Positions 1 to 8,800 of a DNA stretch of 34,448 nt are shown piece after piece. A program made the position numbers and the translations under genes. Under the pieces are notes generated by a model, which saw only the letters and a list, made by a program, of their open reading frames with translations, had not been told where the DNA came from and ran no database searches. Each line of letters opens with the position of its first letter. Within the stretch, counting starts at the first letter, position 1. Source of the DNA: Verrucomicrobiaceae bacterium (GTDB taxonomy: Bacteria > Verrucomicrobiota > Verrucomicrobiia > Verrucomicrobiales > Akkermansiaceae); the NCBI GenBank assembly GCA_027485995.1, contig JAIXPW010000075.1:1-34448 (forward strand), written 5' to 3'.

Positions 1-161
1 GCACATCCTGCAAGCTGACGCTCCGGGATTCAAATCCGTCACATCGATTTCCAAACCTAAGCCTCTCATCAGGAAAGCATTCTAAACTCTCAAATTCGAT
101 TCAACCGGACACCCGTGAGGGTGAGTAGCGGAGACTGGATCAGGGTTCATAGACCAGCATG
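1..161. other. left-edge stretch with no gene recognised
   Basis: No convincing gene is visible. A short inverted repeat, CACCC and GGGTG around a GTGA loop at 110-123, lies just downstream of the minus-strand gene that ends at 162. It could be a weak terminator, but it has no T-run. Confidence 0.4.
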
Positions 162-968
162 TCATTGTTTCGATGGATTGGCATCTTCCGGCGGGACGAG
201 TTTGAAGATGATTTCGACGGGCGTGCCGACCCCCGGGGTCGTCTCGCCATTCACATTCCACATCTGGTCATTGTCTTTGCCCTCGCGGGGATTGTTGGCC
301 AAGGCGGTGGGACTCGTGACCAGCGCGACAAGATTGCCCTCGGACTGCGCGAGAAAGCGCCCTTCGTGAAATATCGAGCCATTGTAAATCCATGGGCCGT
401 GCACGATCTCTTTTTTGGCCGACTCATTGAACAGCCAGTCCTCGACCGGTGCATTCTTATCCACGTCATTCTCCTTCCATTTCACGGAGATGAGAACAGA
501 ATCACCCATAAGCTTCGGTGCAGCGCGCAAGTAATCCGCGTCGAGTCGTTCCGGGGGTGCGACGGCGGTGACGCCCCCGCCTTTTGCACCGAGCAGCAGC
601 ATGGCGACGTGGATCTCGTTCGCCTCCACCTCGGTCACGAGGAGGCTTTCGTGGACGCTGCCTTTCGGATTCACTAGCAGGTATTCCAGCAGCCCCCTCT
701 TCATCTTCAACACTCCGGGAAAGGAAATACTGCGCGCCTTTTGATCGAGTCGCACTTTGCCGACCTCGAAAACTCCAGGAGAAACCTCGCGCACCGCAGG
801 CTTGGCGGGCGACGGCGCGGCCTCCACTTCCGCAGCGCGGATCGGAGCAGGCGTTGCCAAGATGGCTGCCACGGCAAGGATAAGGACTCCAGGCAGCTTC
901 ACACGAAGTTGAAGCCCGGGGAGAAGTGGCGTGAGGCCGAGAAGAACCCGACTGGAGAGAGAACACAT
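162..968 (-). CDS. exported YdjY-domain protein
   Basis: A 268-residue protein of unknown function with a YdjY-type domain, a family common in Verrucomicrobiota and Planctomycetota. The recognisable core lies roughly at residues 75-135, with segments such as VNPKGSVHESLL and NEIHVAMLLLGAKGG. The N-terminus is hydrophobic (VLILAVAAILATPAPIRA) and ends in an alanine-rich cleavage region, so it is probably exported or lipid-free periplasmic. The frame stays open upstream to 1169, but that extension has no signal-peptide character and runs into a terminator-like hairpin at 1168-1183, so I chose the ATG at 968. A GTG at 902 would give an even more typical signal peptide and is a real alternative. 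No Shine-Dalgarno site is seen at either. It stands alone, 331 bp downstream of the glycosidase gene. The role is unknown; only the domain call is made. Confidence 0.7.
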   Translation of the reverse strand: MCSLSSRVLLGLTPLLPGLQLRVKLPGVLILAVAAILATPAPIRAAEVEAAPSPAKPAVREVSPGVFEVGKVRLDQKARSISFPGVLKMKRGLLEYLLVNPKGSVHESLLVTEVEANEIHVAMLLLGAKGGGVTAVAPPERLDADYLRAAPKLMGDSVLISVKWKENDVDKNAPVEDWLFNESAKKEIVHGPWIYNGSIFHEGRFLAQSEGNLVALVTSPTALANNPREGKDNDQMWNVNGETTPGVGTPVEIIFKLVPPEDANPSKQ

Positions 969-1299
969 GGATTTCGTGATTGCGGAGTGGAGACTTGGAT
1001 CAACGATCAAGTGAAAAGAAACCCGATGGAACTTGAAAATCCAAGCACAAGGCGCTGCAAGCAATGGTGTTCCTTTGACGCGGGCATGGTGATGACCAGC
1101 GCGAGTACCGGTTGGAAAGGCAGTGACGCTGCATGGAGATCGTTCATGTGGAGTTATGCAAATCATCAAAATGCGGCATTTTTCAGAAGACGCTGCCGCC
1201 CTTGGTCAATTGGGGCATCGGCGCGCCAAAACCAATTTCGGGGTATTTAGGTAGTTTGACAACAATTCCGACCGGTATTGCCCTGGCCGGATTGCCTGC
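969..1299. other. intergenic region between YdjY and glycosidase genes
   Basis: A stretch of 331 bp without a supported gene. It must hold the promoter of the YdjY-domain gene, though no clear -35/-10 pair stands out. It also contains the hairpin at 1168-1183 and a second AATTGG/CCAATT inverted repeat near 1208-1235. The 28-bp palindrome found upstream of other genes in this window is absent here. Confidence 0.45.
1168..1183. terminator. candidate bidirectional terminator hairpin
   Basis: AAAATGC is followed, after one base, by its complement GCATTTT and one more T. This gives a stem of six or seven pairs flanked by A and T runs on both sides. It lies 117 bp beyond the stop of the minus-strand glycosidase gene and could end that transcript. 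The GC content of the stem is low, so strength is doubtful. Confidence 0.4.
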
Positions 1300-3582
1300 T
1301 TAGTCCGTCAGGGCATAGACGTCTTTTCCAAAGACTGCGGTTATTCCATCGTTGGCGTGCGGTTTTGTCCTGTTCCAGGCATCATCGAATTCAGCGACCT
1401 TGTATTTCTTTTTCCCGATGTAGCTTGAGATCGCGTCATTCGACAATTCAACCGAATCGCCCACGGCACCTGTGAGCACCAGGTTCCACTGGGTGTCGTC
1501 CATCTTGAACAATACGATCCTGCCGGAAATTGACAGTGGCAGTTCCTTGATCGGGGATGGCGAATCGCAGTAGAAGAATTCATCTGTCTTCACCCATGTG
1601 ATCACCTTGCCATCCCGCAAAACTCGACGTTGTTGGAGGTTCGTGCCCGTGCAATAGAATCCATTTTTTGGCAATTGCTCGCCTTTGTATTCAAAAGGCT
1701 TCTCGCCAAAATTCACGACCGTTTCAGATCCGTTGGCAAAGGTGGTCTTCTGCACCTGAAGATCATCCGTCAGAAACTCATGCGACGTCATTTGAACTCC
1801 GAATTTATCGCGCATTGATGGCACCGTGAGATAATAGGTTTCCAGATGTTCCGCGCTGTCGTTTTTCCAATCGAATTTGACCTCGCTCCAAAGCAAGGGC
1901 ATATCACCATAAAGCAATGTGATACGGTCTTTCATCGTCTTGATCTCAGGTGCGACTTTCCAGAACCAACCTGCGCTGTCTCCCCAATACCAGGTCGTCG
2001 CCACGCAGTCATGATAGACCAGCTCCCAGAACGGGATTCGCTGGGTCGGCAAGCCGTATTTCAAGAATTCGGGACTGAAATCATCCCGTGAAACCGGCGG
2101 CCGCAGATGCCCCGCATTCCAACCACTGGTGTTTTTCCCGGGGATCCACCAATTCGATCCGCTCAAGCCGCCCTCGGTATAGTCCACAAGATCTGCACCC
2201 CAATCGTTGCCGTGTTCCGTGCCGATGACCAAGCCTTTCTGCAGGTAGTATTGAAAAACGTCACGCTTGTTTTTGAGATCGGTTTTGCGGTCGAAGGTGT
2301 GTTTCGGGTGATGATCCTCCATGAGGCCGCCCGCCATCATCACATCGATGAAGTTACCGTTCCGATTCGCATCGACGATGCGGCTCTGGCTATAGGCCTT
2401 TGCCGCGTTGAGATACTTGGACGATGAACGCAGATAGTATTGTTTGACCAAATTCCCGTCAGGATCCTTCGTGGCCCACCCGGTCATCATTTCCCCGGTG
2501 GGCAGCATGAGACCGTTTTCCTGAATGTTATCCGACTGAAAACCAAGCGGGCCTTCGGAGATGTCTCCGTAACTGTCATAGCCGAGCGTGATGTATCCCA
2601 TATCACCCCACTGCCGATTCTCGCCCCCCGGAAATTCAACGGCAAGAATCGCGCGTGTGAGGCCGAAATTGCGCCATTTCTTCAAGAACCCTGCATCACT
2701 TGCTTCCGCCCACAGGACCGCGCCACCCTTCAGGCGGTTGAGCACAGGCCGTTCTTTTGCCTTTTCGGTGAGCGTTTTGAGCATGCCGCGTTCCTTCTGA
2801 TACCCGCGATAGAGTTCCGCCATTTTCACGTACCCGCCTTTGTCGATAAACCGGTAGGTCGCGCGGCGGGGATAGGCGAATTTCCCCATGCTGCACTGCC
2901 AGACAGGCTCGGGCCAGATCAGGCCTTCTTTGCGCGAAAGCCTGACGTTCGCGTCGAGCGGACTTTCGATCTGTAGCATCATGGCATCGCCCTTTTCCCG
3001 GTCGAACAATCCGATCAAGGGTATGTTCATGCAGTTCGTGTTTCCATAAACGATCAGCATGGTTTCATTGTACCCGACACCCGTGTCATCCTGCTTTTTG
3101 AGGACGCCACTGGAGCGATCACAAAAGGTCAGGTAGCCGGCCTTCATGTCAGTGGTGAACATTGGAGGCAACCCAAGCGCCGTGAAAGGCGCGTTCATGT
3201 TCTCTGAGAGGACCTCGAACGAAACATTGGGTCCGTCGAGAGTGACGATCATCGAGTAGATCTGGCCGGTCTGGGTCTCCTTGACGGAAATCTTTGCCTT
3301 CAGATCGTTCAGTCTTACGACCTCCGTGATGCTGTAAGGAGCGAACTTCGGCTGATCGATCGGCCCCCACTTGGTGACAACGGCATCACTGAGACAGTGG
3401 CCCAAATCGGAGGTCCAGGTTCGCCGGGTGCGGGAATCCCTGATGACCAGCGTGTTGGATTTGCCGTCGGCATCAAACGAAAGGTCACTGTTCCGGATGG
3501 ACTGGCCGTTCAGAATGGACGGGACGAGCAGGAAACCAATGATGAATGACCTCATCCTGGATTTCATTTCAATGCTGTTCAT
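1300..3582 (-). CDS. secreted GH101/GH129-related glycosidase (GHL family)
   Basis: A 760-residue secreted protein that I assign to the GH101-related GHL/GH129 group, whose characterised members cleave alpha-linked N-acetylgalactosamine from mucin-type glycans. The N-terminal SFIIGFLLVPSILNGQ is a signal peptide. The catalytic TIM-barrel part shows the family-like segments ILAVEFPGG, FIDVMMAGG, HPKHTFDR, GLVIGTEHG and IPFWELVYHDC followed by WYWGDS. By family analogy the nucleophile would be the Asp of FIDV (about residue 413) and the acid/base the Glu of GTEHG (about 456); that is inference. The C-terminal part is probably a beta-sandwich. Start choice is open: ATG at 3582 or 3567 both precede the signal peptide directly, and longer starts exist at 3630 and 3639. 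The gene stands alone behind palindrome copy 1. Substrate is not provable here. Confidence 0.65.
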   Translation of the reverse strand: MNSIEMKSRMRSFIIGFLLVPSILNGQSIRNSDLSFDADGKSNTLVIRDSRTRRTWTSDLGHCLSDAVVTKWGPIDQPKFAPYSITEVVRLNDLKAKISVKETQTGQIYSMIVTLDGPNVSFEVLSENMNAPFTALGLPPMFTTDMKAGYLTFCDRSSGVLKKQDDTGVGYNETMLIVYGNTNCMNIPLIGLFDREKGDAMMLQIESPLDANVRLSRKEGLIWPEPVWQCSMGKFAYPRRATYRFIDKGGYVKMAELYRGYQKERGMLKTLTEKAKERPVLNRLKGGAVLWAEASDAGFLKKWRNFGLTRAILAVEFPGGENRQWGDMGYITLGYDSYGDISEGPLGFQSDNIQENGLMLPTGEMMTGWATKDPDGNLVKQYYLRSSSKYLNAAKAYSQSRIVDANRNGNFIDVMMAGGLMEDHHPKHTFDRKTDLKNKRDVFQYYLQKGLVIGTEHGNDWGADLVDYTEGGLSGSNWWIPGKNTSGWNAGHLRPPVSRDDFSPEFLKYGLPTQRIPFWELVYHDCVATTWYWGDSAGWFWKVAPEIKTMKDRITLLYGDMPLLWSEVKFDWKNDSAEHLETYYLTVPSMRDKFGVQMTSHEFLTDDLQVQKTTFANGSETVVNFGEKPFEYKGEQLPKNGFYCTGTNLQQRRVLRDGKVITWVKTDEFFYCDSPSPIKELPLSISGRIVLFKMDDTQWNLVLTGAVGDSVELSNDAISSYIGKKKYKVAEFDDAWNRTKPHANDGITAVFGKDVYALTD

Positions 3583-3687
3583 GAGGTTGCTTTTTCTTGG
3601 AAACGAGACTGGCCCGAAAAACTCATTCATCAGTGCCACCCTTGGATTGCCTCACGCCAATACGCAAAGTGTTCCCGTATCGAGACG

Positions 3688-3740
3688 AGAATACTCCCGC
3701 TTCGGAACCCTTGTCATGTGACGCAGATGCGTCACATGAC
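3688..3740 (-). promoter_or_regulatory. palindrome copy 1 with promoter for the GH129-like gene
   Basis: A perfect palindrome fills 3713-3740: arm GTCATGTGACGCA, centre GA, then the exact reverse complement of the arm. Read on the minus strand, its gene-side end plus the next base gives ATGACA, a good -35. After 18 nt comes TATTCT (3688-3693), a fair -10. Transcription would begin near 3681, about 100 nt before the start codon at 3582. The promoter reading is inference; the palindrome is seen directly. Confidence 0.65.
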
Positions 3741-3827
3741 CGAGGTTCCTCTATCGATTGGCGCGAAGCGACCGTTCGTTTCCATCAACTCCCCGACTCG
3801 AGTTCACCCGCCGGGTCGCTGTGGGTA

Positions 3828-5702
3828 CTACCAAAAGGGAGAGATGAATTCCTGATCCTCGGCTGCCATTTTGGTGAGTTTATCCCGCCACGAGCATACT
3901 ACTTGGGGAATCGTCGCGCCGAAGCTCTTTGCTGGCCGTTGCCAACGGCGTCGCAGCATGCTGATTGCACCCAATCCACCGATCAAGGCCGCGACGTCGG
4001 CCTCGGGGACGGCCATGAGCGCGATGTCATTGCCACCGCTGAAGGTGTTTCCTGTTGAGTCAGCGGCGTAGCTGATCTGCCAGTCGAAGCCGCCGTATGA
4101 AGCGACCACGTCACCTTGTGCATAGCCTGTGTAGGAACCGGTGATGGCGTCCGTACCATCATTGAGCAGAATGAAGAGCTTGTCGCCCAAGGCATAGGAA
4201 CCGGAGGAGAACAGCGCAACGAAACTTCCGCCGGTGATGTCCACGAAACCATTCACGCCGATTTGGTCATACTGCGAGCCAGCGGTGGTTCCAGTGACCT
4301 CCGCAGTGTATTGACCTGCCTGAGTGTAGTTTCCATTCACCGTTAGAATGCCAGGGCTGTTGCCAGGAGTCACAAAGGCACCGGAATTGACAGTCAGCGC
4401 TCCAACCGTGCCGCTGCCGCCGAGGGAGGCACCGGAGAATACGGTTGTAAGGACGCTGGTTGAAATGTTGCCGTTGACGACCAGCTTGCCTTGATTCACC
4501 GCAGTTGTGCCGGTGTAGTTGTTGGTGGCCGAGAGTGTCATGGAGCCGCTGCCGGACTTAATGAGGTCCCCATTACCGCCGCCAGCCCAAACAGAGTTCG
4601 AGAGGGCACCGGTCATGTTCAGCGTGCTGCCGGCACCCACAGCGAAGCCGCTGCCCATACCCAACATCACATGGGATGCGATGGTCGAAACTGCGGAGCC
4701 GCCGACGGTTACTGCTTGATTGTCATAAAGCATGATATTTCCCCAGAAGCTGGGGCTGGCGTCCCCGCGAGAGCTCACCGTGCCGCCATTGAGCGTCCAG
4801 CTCAGTGCCCGGCTGTTGCCATCGGACGTCGAAAAAGTGCCACCGTTGACCACAATATGATTACTTTCTTGCTGCCACGGACCGTCCGGCGCTTCTAGCG
4901 TACCGCTATTGACCGTAATGGAGCCAGTGTTACCAACGCCGTAAGAGGTAAGGGTGAGCGTGCCGGTACCGCTTTGGGTAATCGACCCAGGGCCCGCGAT
5001 AACAGCCAACGTTTGATCCGCCGAACTGCTATGAACAAACGCCCCATAGTTGATGATGGAGCCGGCGTAGGAGCCGCCACCCAGTGTTCCGGCTCCGCCA
5101 AGCTCCAGCGTGCCCGCGTTGATGAAGGTATCCAGTGTATAGGTTGACGCTCCCTCAATCACCGCCGTGCCTGCACCATTTTTGGTAAGGCCGGTGTGAA
5201 GTCCAAACCAGCCTGATTCGGCAACACCGCCATTGGCCGTGAGCGTCCGACCTTCGCCGACGTTGAAAGTCATGTCGCCCCACCCCTGCTGAACCTGCGC
5301 ATTGAGGGTAAGATTGGCCCCGGCGGAGGACATGTCAACCAGGCTGCCCCCCATGACGATCGGGCCGTTGTCGATCGTGATGTCATGCGTGAGGCCACTG
5401 GTCAGGGTAATGCTGCTGATCGCAACCCACCGGTTGAGGTTCACGGTGCCATCCACGACGCCGCTGCCGAAGACGAACGGGGACCAACTGGAACAGGTAT
5501 CGCCCTAGCTCACCCAGCTACCCCAGTTGCCTGGGGTGGTCACGTTGTGGTCACCGGCACTGCCGATCCAGAGTTGGTTAGCCGCCTGCGCGCCGGTGTT
5601 GATCAGGGTGAAGCAGGCGAAGACTACGACCGCGCCGCTTAAGGCGGTGGAACGGAATGGGTTGATTTTGGATTTCAAGATTTGGGCTTTTGAATGGGTC
5701 AT
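3828..5702 (-). pseudogene. PEP-CTERM beta-strand-repeat protein with in-frame stop
   Basis: A surface or secreted protein of the autotransporter-associated beta-strand repeat type, interrupted by TAG at codon 66 (5505-5507). The 65 codons before the stop encode a signal peptide (SGAVVVFACFTLINTGAQA) and the opening of the passenger. The frame then continues unbroken for 558 further codons. The two parts align end to end with the gene at 11156-14200: both share INPFRS/VNPFRS, NVTTxGNW, SWSPFVFGS, RWVAISSIT, QQGWGDMTFNVG and GWFGLHTGLTKNGAGTAVI. Repeat units such as LIKSGSGSMTLSATNNYTGTT follow. Near position 563 there is a PEP-CTERM-like tail: VPE, a short hydrophobic segment and RRR. It is followed by about 35 further residues, which is unusual. 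An internal start near 5456 would lack the signal peptide. A nonsense mutation, a sequencing error or readthrough are all possible; I favour a broken gene. Confidence 0.75.
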
Positions 5703-5727
5703 TGAGTGGAGATCGGATGGAAGATTG

Positions 5728-5778
5728 AGAATCTCAAACTCCGGAGTTTGGTCATGCGACGCAGTTGCGTCACATGAC
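5728..5778 (-). promoter_or_regulatory. palindrome copy 2 with promoter for the interrupted repeat protein
   Basis: The palindrome at 5751-5778 has one mismatch: the left arm on the plus strand reads GTCATGCGACGCA, the centre is GT, and the right arm is canonical. On the minus strand the gene-side end gives ATGACC as -35. After 16 nt comes GATTCT (5728-5733) as a weak -10. The implied transcript would begin near 5721, about 20 nt before the ATG at 5702, which supports that start over the longer frame reaching into the palindrome. Confidence 0.55.
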
Positions 5779-5813
5779 GGTTGGCCGATCACTGGGGATC
5801 TTGTTGCAAGACA

Positions 5814-8800
5814 TCAGGGTGCGGGAGTCACCACAAGGCGGGCAAATTTCGTCGGGGCCGGACCCTTTGGAACGGTGAGGGTGACGGTATCAGTGCCGAC
5901 GCTTGGTGTATCCTTTTGGATGGTAACCCCTGGATTGTTGACCTGCGCGCTGCCTGGAACGGTGTAGCTGTCAGGCCAGCTGCTCAGATCGGTGCCGACC
6001 TGGATGACCACCGCAGTCGTGCCGTCGACGGAGGCATTGTCGCGCTGAAAGGTGAAGACCAGGTTGCCGCCATTGAGGGAGATGGCAGGCAGTTTTGAGA
6101 GGTCGTTGGTGTCCTTGGTGCCACCGAGAACGTATTCGACTGCGTTGTTCACGCCATCGCCATCAAAGTCGTCTCCGGCGGTGCCGGTCGGAGCGTTGGT
6201 CAAGGCCCAGGAGGAGTATCCAGCGGTTCCTAACGTTAGGATGCCGGTGGTTTCATCGAAGGTGTAGATCTTCGTGCCGTTGACCTTCGTCCATCTATTG
6301 CTGCCGGCATCGGTGAAGCCGACGACACTGAATGACGCATCGTAAGCACCAGTGAGGGTCGACACGTTTTCCAGAGTCCATGAGCCGGTGCTCAGTGCAT
6401 CCGCCGCAGTGGTGTCGATGACAAAGCTGCCCTTGAGGCTGACGGTGCCACTTCCGGTGATGCTGTTGTTTACACCGGTGCTGGCTCCGAGGACGAACGT
6501 GAGACTACCGGTACTGGTGAGTTCGAGTGTCCCGGCGTTGACCGTGGTGTTGCCGGTGTAGGCGTTGACACCGGAGAGAACCAGATTTCCGGTGCCAGCC
6601 TTGGTCAAACCGTAGGTGTTGCCGCCGTCGCCGATGGCTCCACTCAGGGTCAGTGATTTGCCGGCAACTGAAGCACCGATATTGACCGTTAATGTGCGGC
6701 TGCCGCCCGAGAGCGTGACCGGGCCGGTAAAGGACAACGTTTGTTCGCCGCCGGCATTCAGGAAGGTGGTGTCCGCCGCGAAGATGATGGCATTGCCGAT
6801 GGTTACGGGACTGCCGGTGGTGCTGCGGGTGCTTGGCCCGTTCCAGGTGACGGGCCCCTTGCCAAATGGCCCGCTGGTGGGACTGCCAGCTGGCCCCAGC
6901 GAGCCGGTAAGGCAAATTACGCTCGAACTGGCGGGACCGGTTAGGGTTATCCCGCCACTGTGAGTGGACTGGGCATTAAGAGTGATGGCAGAGCTGGCAA
7001 CCGGCGAATTCACAGACAAGGCACCCGTGCCGGAAATCAAGCCAACATAAGTCAGGGTGCCGCCGCCGGAATTGGTAATGGTGCCGCCGCCCGACCCGAT
7101 CAAAATTCCTCGTTTGTCGCTGATGCTCAAGCTGGCCGCAGTCGTCTGCAAGGTGCCACCATTGAGCGTGATGTTGCCCGGTGTGGCGGAACCTGGAACT
7201 GCGCCCAACGCGCCATCCGCATTGATGGTCAGTGTGCTGTTGTTGACGACCGTGCCGCCGCTGTAGGTATTCGCCCCCGTAAGCGCCAGCGTGCCCAGGC
7301 CTGATTTGGTGAGGCCCGCTGTGCCGTCCACCACGGCACTGATCGTGGTCTTTCCCGCGCCCAGATCGTTCACTGTCACGGTGGGGGTGGCACCTGCCAG
7401 GATCAGCTTGTTTCCTGCCACTCCGTTGTTGGCCAGTGTCCAGCTTGCTCCTGAACTATCCAGATCGCCAAAAATCAGGCTGCCGATGGTGCGTGCCGAA
7501 TTCAGATTGACCGTCGTATTGGCTGAGATGTTCACCGCATTGAAATCCGCCGTGTTGCCACTGCCGGTGCCCACAATGTTGTCCTGCCAGTTTTCAGAGG
7601 TATCCCAAGTTGCTGGAGTGGCGGTGGCCGTCCAGATCGCCAATGTCAGGATATCCGCTGTTAATCCAGGTTGCGTCAGACTGTAGCTAGACGCCTTGGT
7701 GCCGCCCAAGGCCACATTGACGCCGATTCCCGTGCCGGCGGAGGAACTGGCAAACGTTCCAGCCGAAGTGACGTTGATCTCCACCGTGGTATCGCCCGCC
7801 ACTGGGTTGATCACCGTGCCGCCGGCGATCATGGCCGCAACGGTATTGTCAAACATCTTGCTGCTGGCAGATGCTCCCGAAACGGTGACGGACAGGGGCA
7901 GCACTGTCTGGGATAATGTGCCATTCCCGGTCGTGTAGAGACCATCACCCGAATACAGCGCATAGAGCGTGTGCGTGCCGGCGGTGAGTGCATTCAGAGC
8001 GCTGGGCGAGATGGTCACCGTGCCACCTGACAGCGTGCCATTGTTCAGCAGTGTCCCGGTCGGGCTGCCATCACGCAGTTCCACCGCTCCGGTGGGTGTA
8101 GCTCCGGCACCAGTGACACTCACATCGAACTGCAACGAGTCACCATAAGTGCTGTTGTCCGTCGTGGGACTGTGGCACGTCAAAACGACGGTAGGGGTAA
8201 GCGCATCCTGCACCGTCAATTCAATGTTGCCCGTGGTGCCATTGCGGGTGACCAAGGCATTCTTGCCGGCGACAATCCCCTGTCCGCCCACAACGCCGTT
8301 GAACGTTGGTGTGCCGGTGGTGCTGGCATTGGCAGCTTGGATGAGCACGTAGGTTCCGTTGCCCAGCGCCGTTCCGCTGAGGTTGCTGACAGTGATGACG
8401 CTGTTGATGTTCAAAACGCCGCTGGAAACAGAGAGCGCCGGATGGGTGGAGTCGCCGCTGAAACTGGTAGGCGTGAAATTCAACGTGACCGGACGCGTGC
8501 CAAGATCAATCCCGGTCGTGCCGGCACCCGCCTTGATTTCCGCCGCCGTGCTTCCCAAGGTCGTGCCAGTGCCATTGGCAATCAGGGATGCTCCGGAACC
8601 CCAGGTGTAAGTGGAGCTGGCCGAGACATCCAAGGTGGCTCCGGCAGTGAGGCTGACACTGGAAGCCGAGTCGAGGGTGATGCCGTCGCCCAAGGCGAGC
8701 GTCCCGGCGCTGATGGTGGTCAGGCCGGTGTAAGTCGGCGAGGTTCCCAGTGTCAGCGTGCCGGAACCCGCTTTGGTCAGGGCTCCTGTTTTGAGGGTGC

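Noticed and set aside
3713..3740. Palindrome copies as transcription terminators
   Set aside because: They lie upstream of genes at promoter distance, lack a following T-run, and one sits between divergent genes where no transcript ends.
5505..5507. Programmed readthrough or recoding of the amber stop
   Set aside because: No recoding structure or suppressor context is evident, and other genes in the window show no sign of reassigned TAG. A plain mutation or sequence error is simpler.
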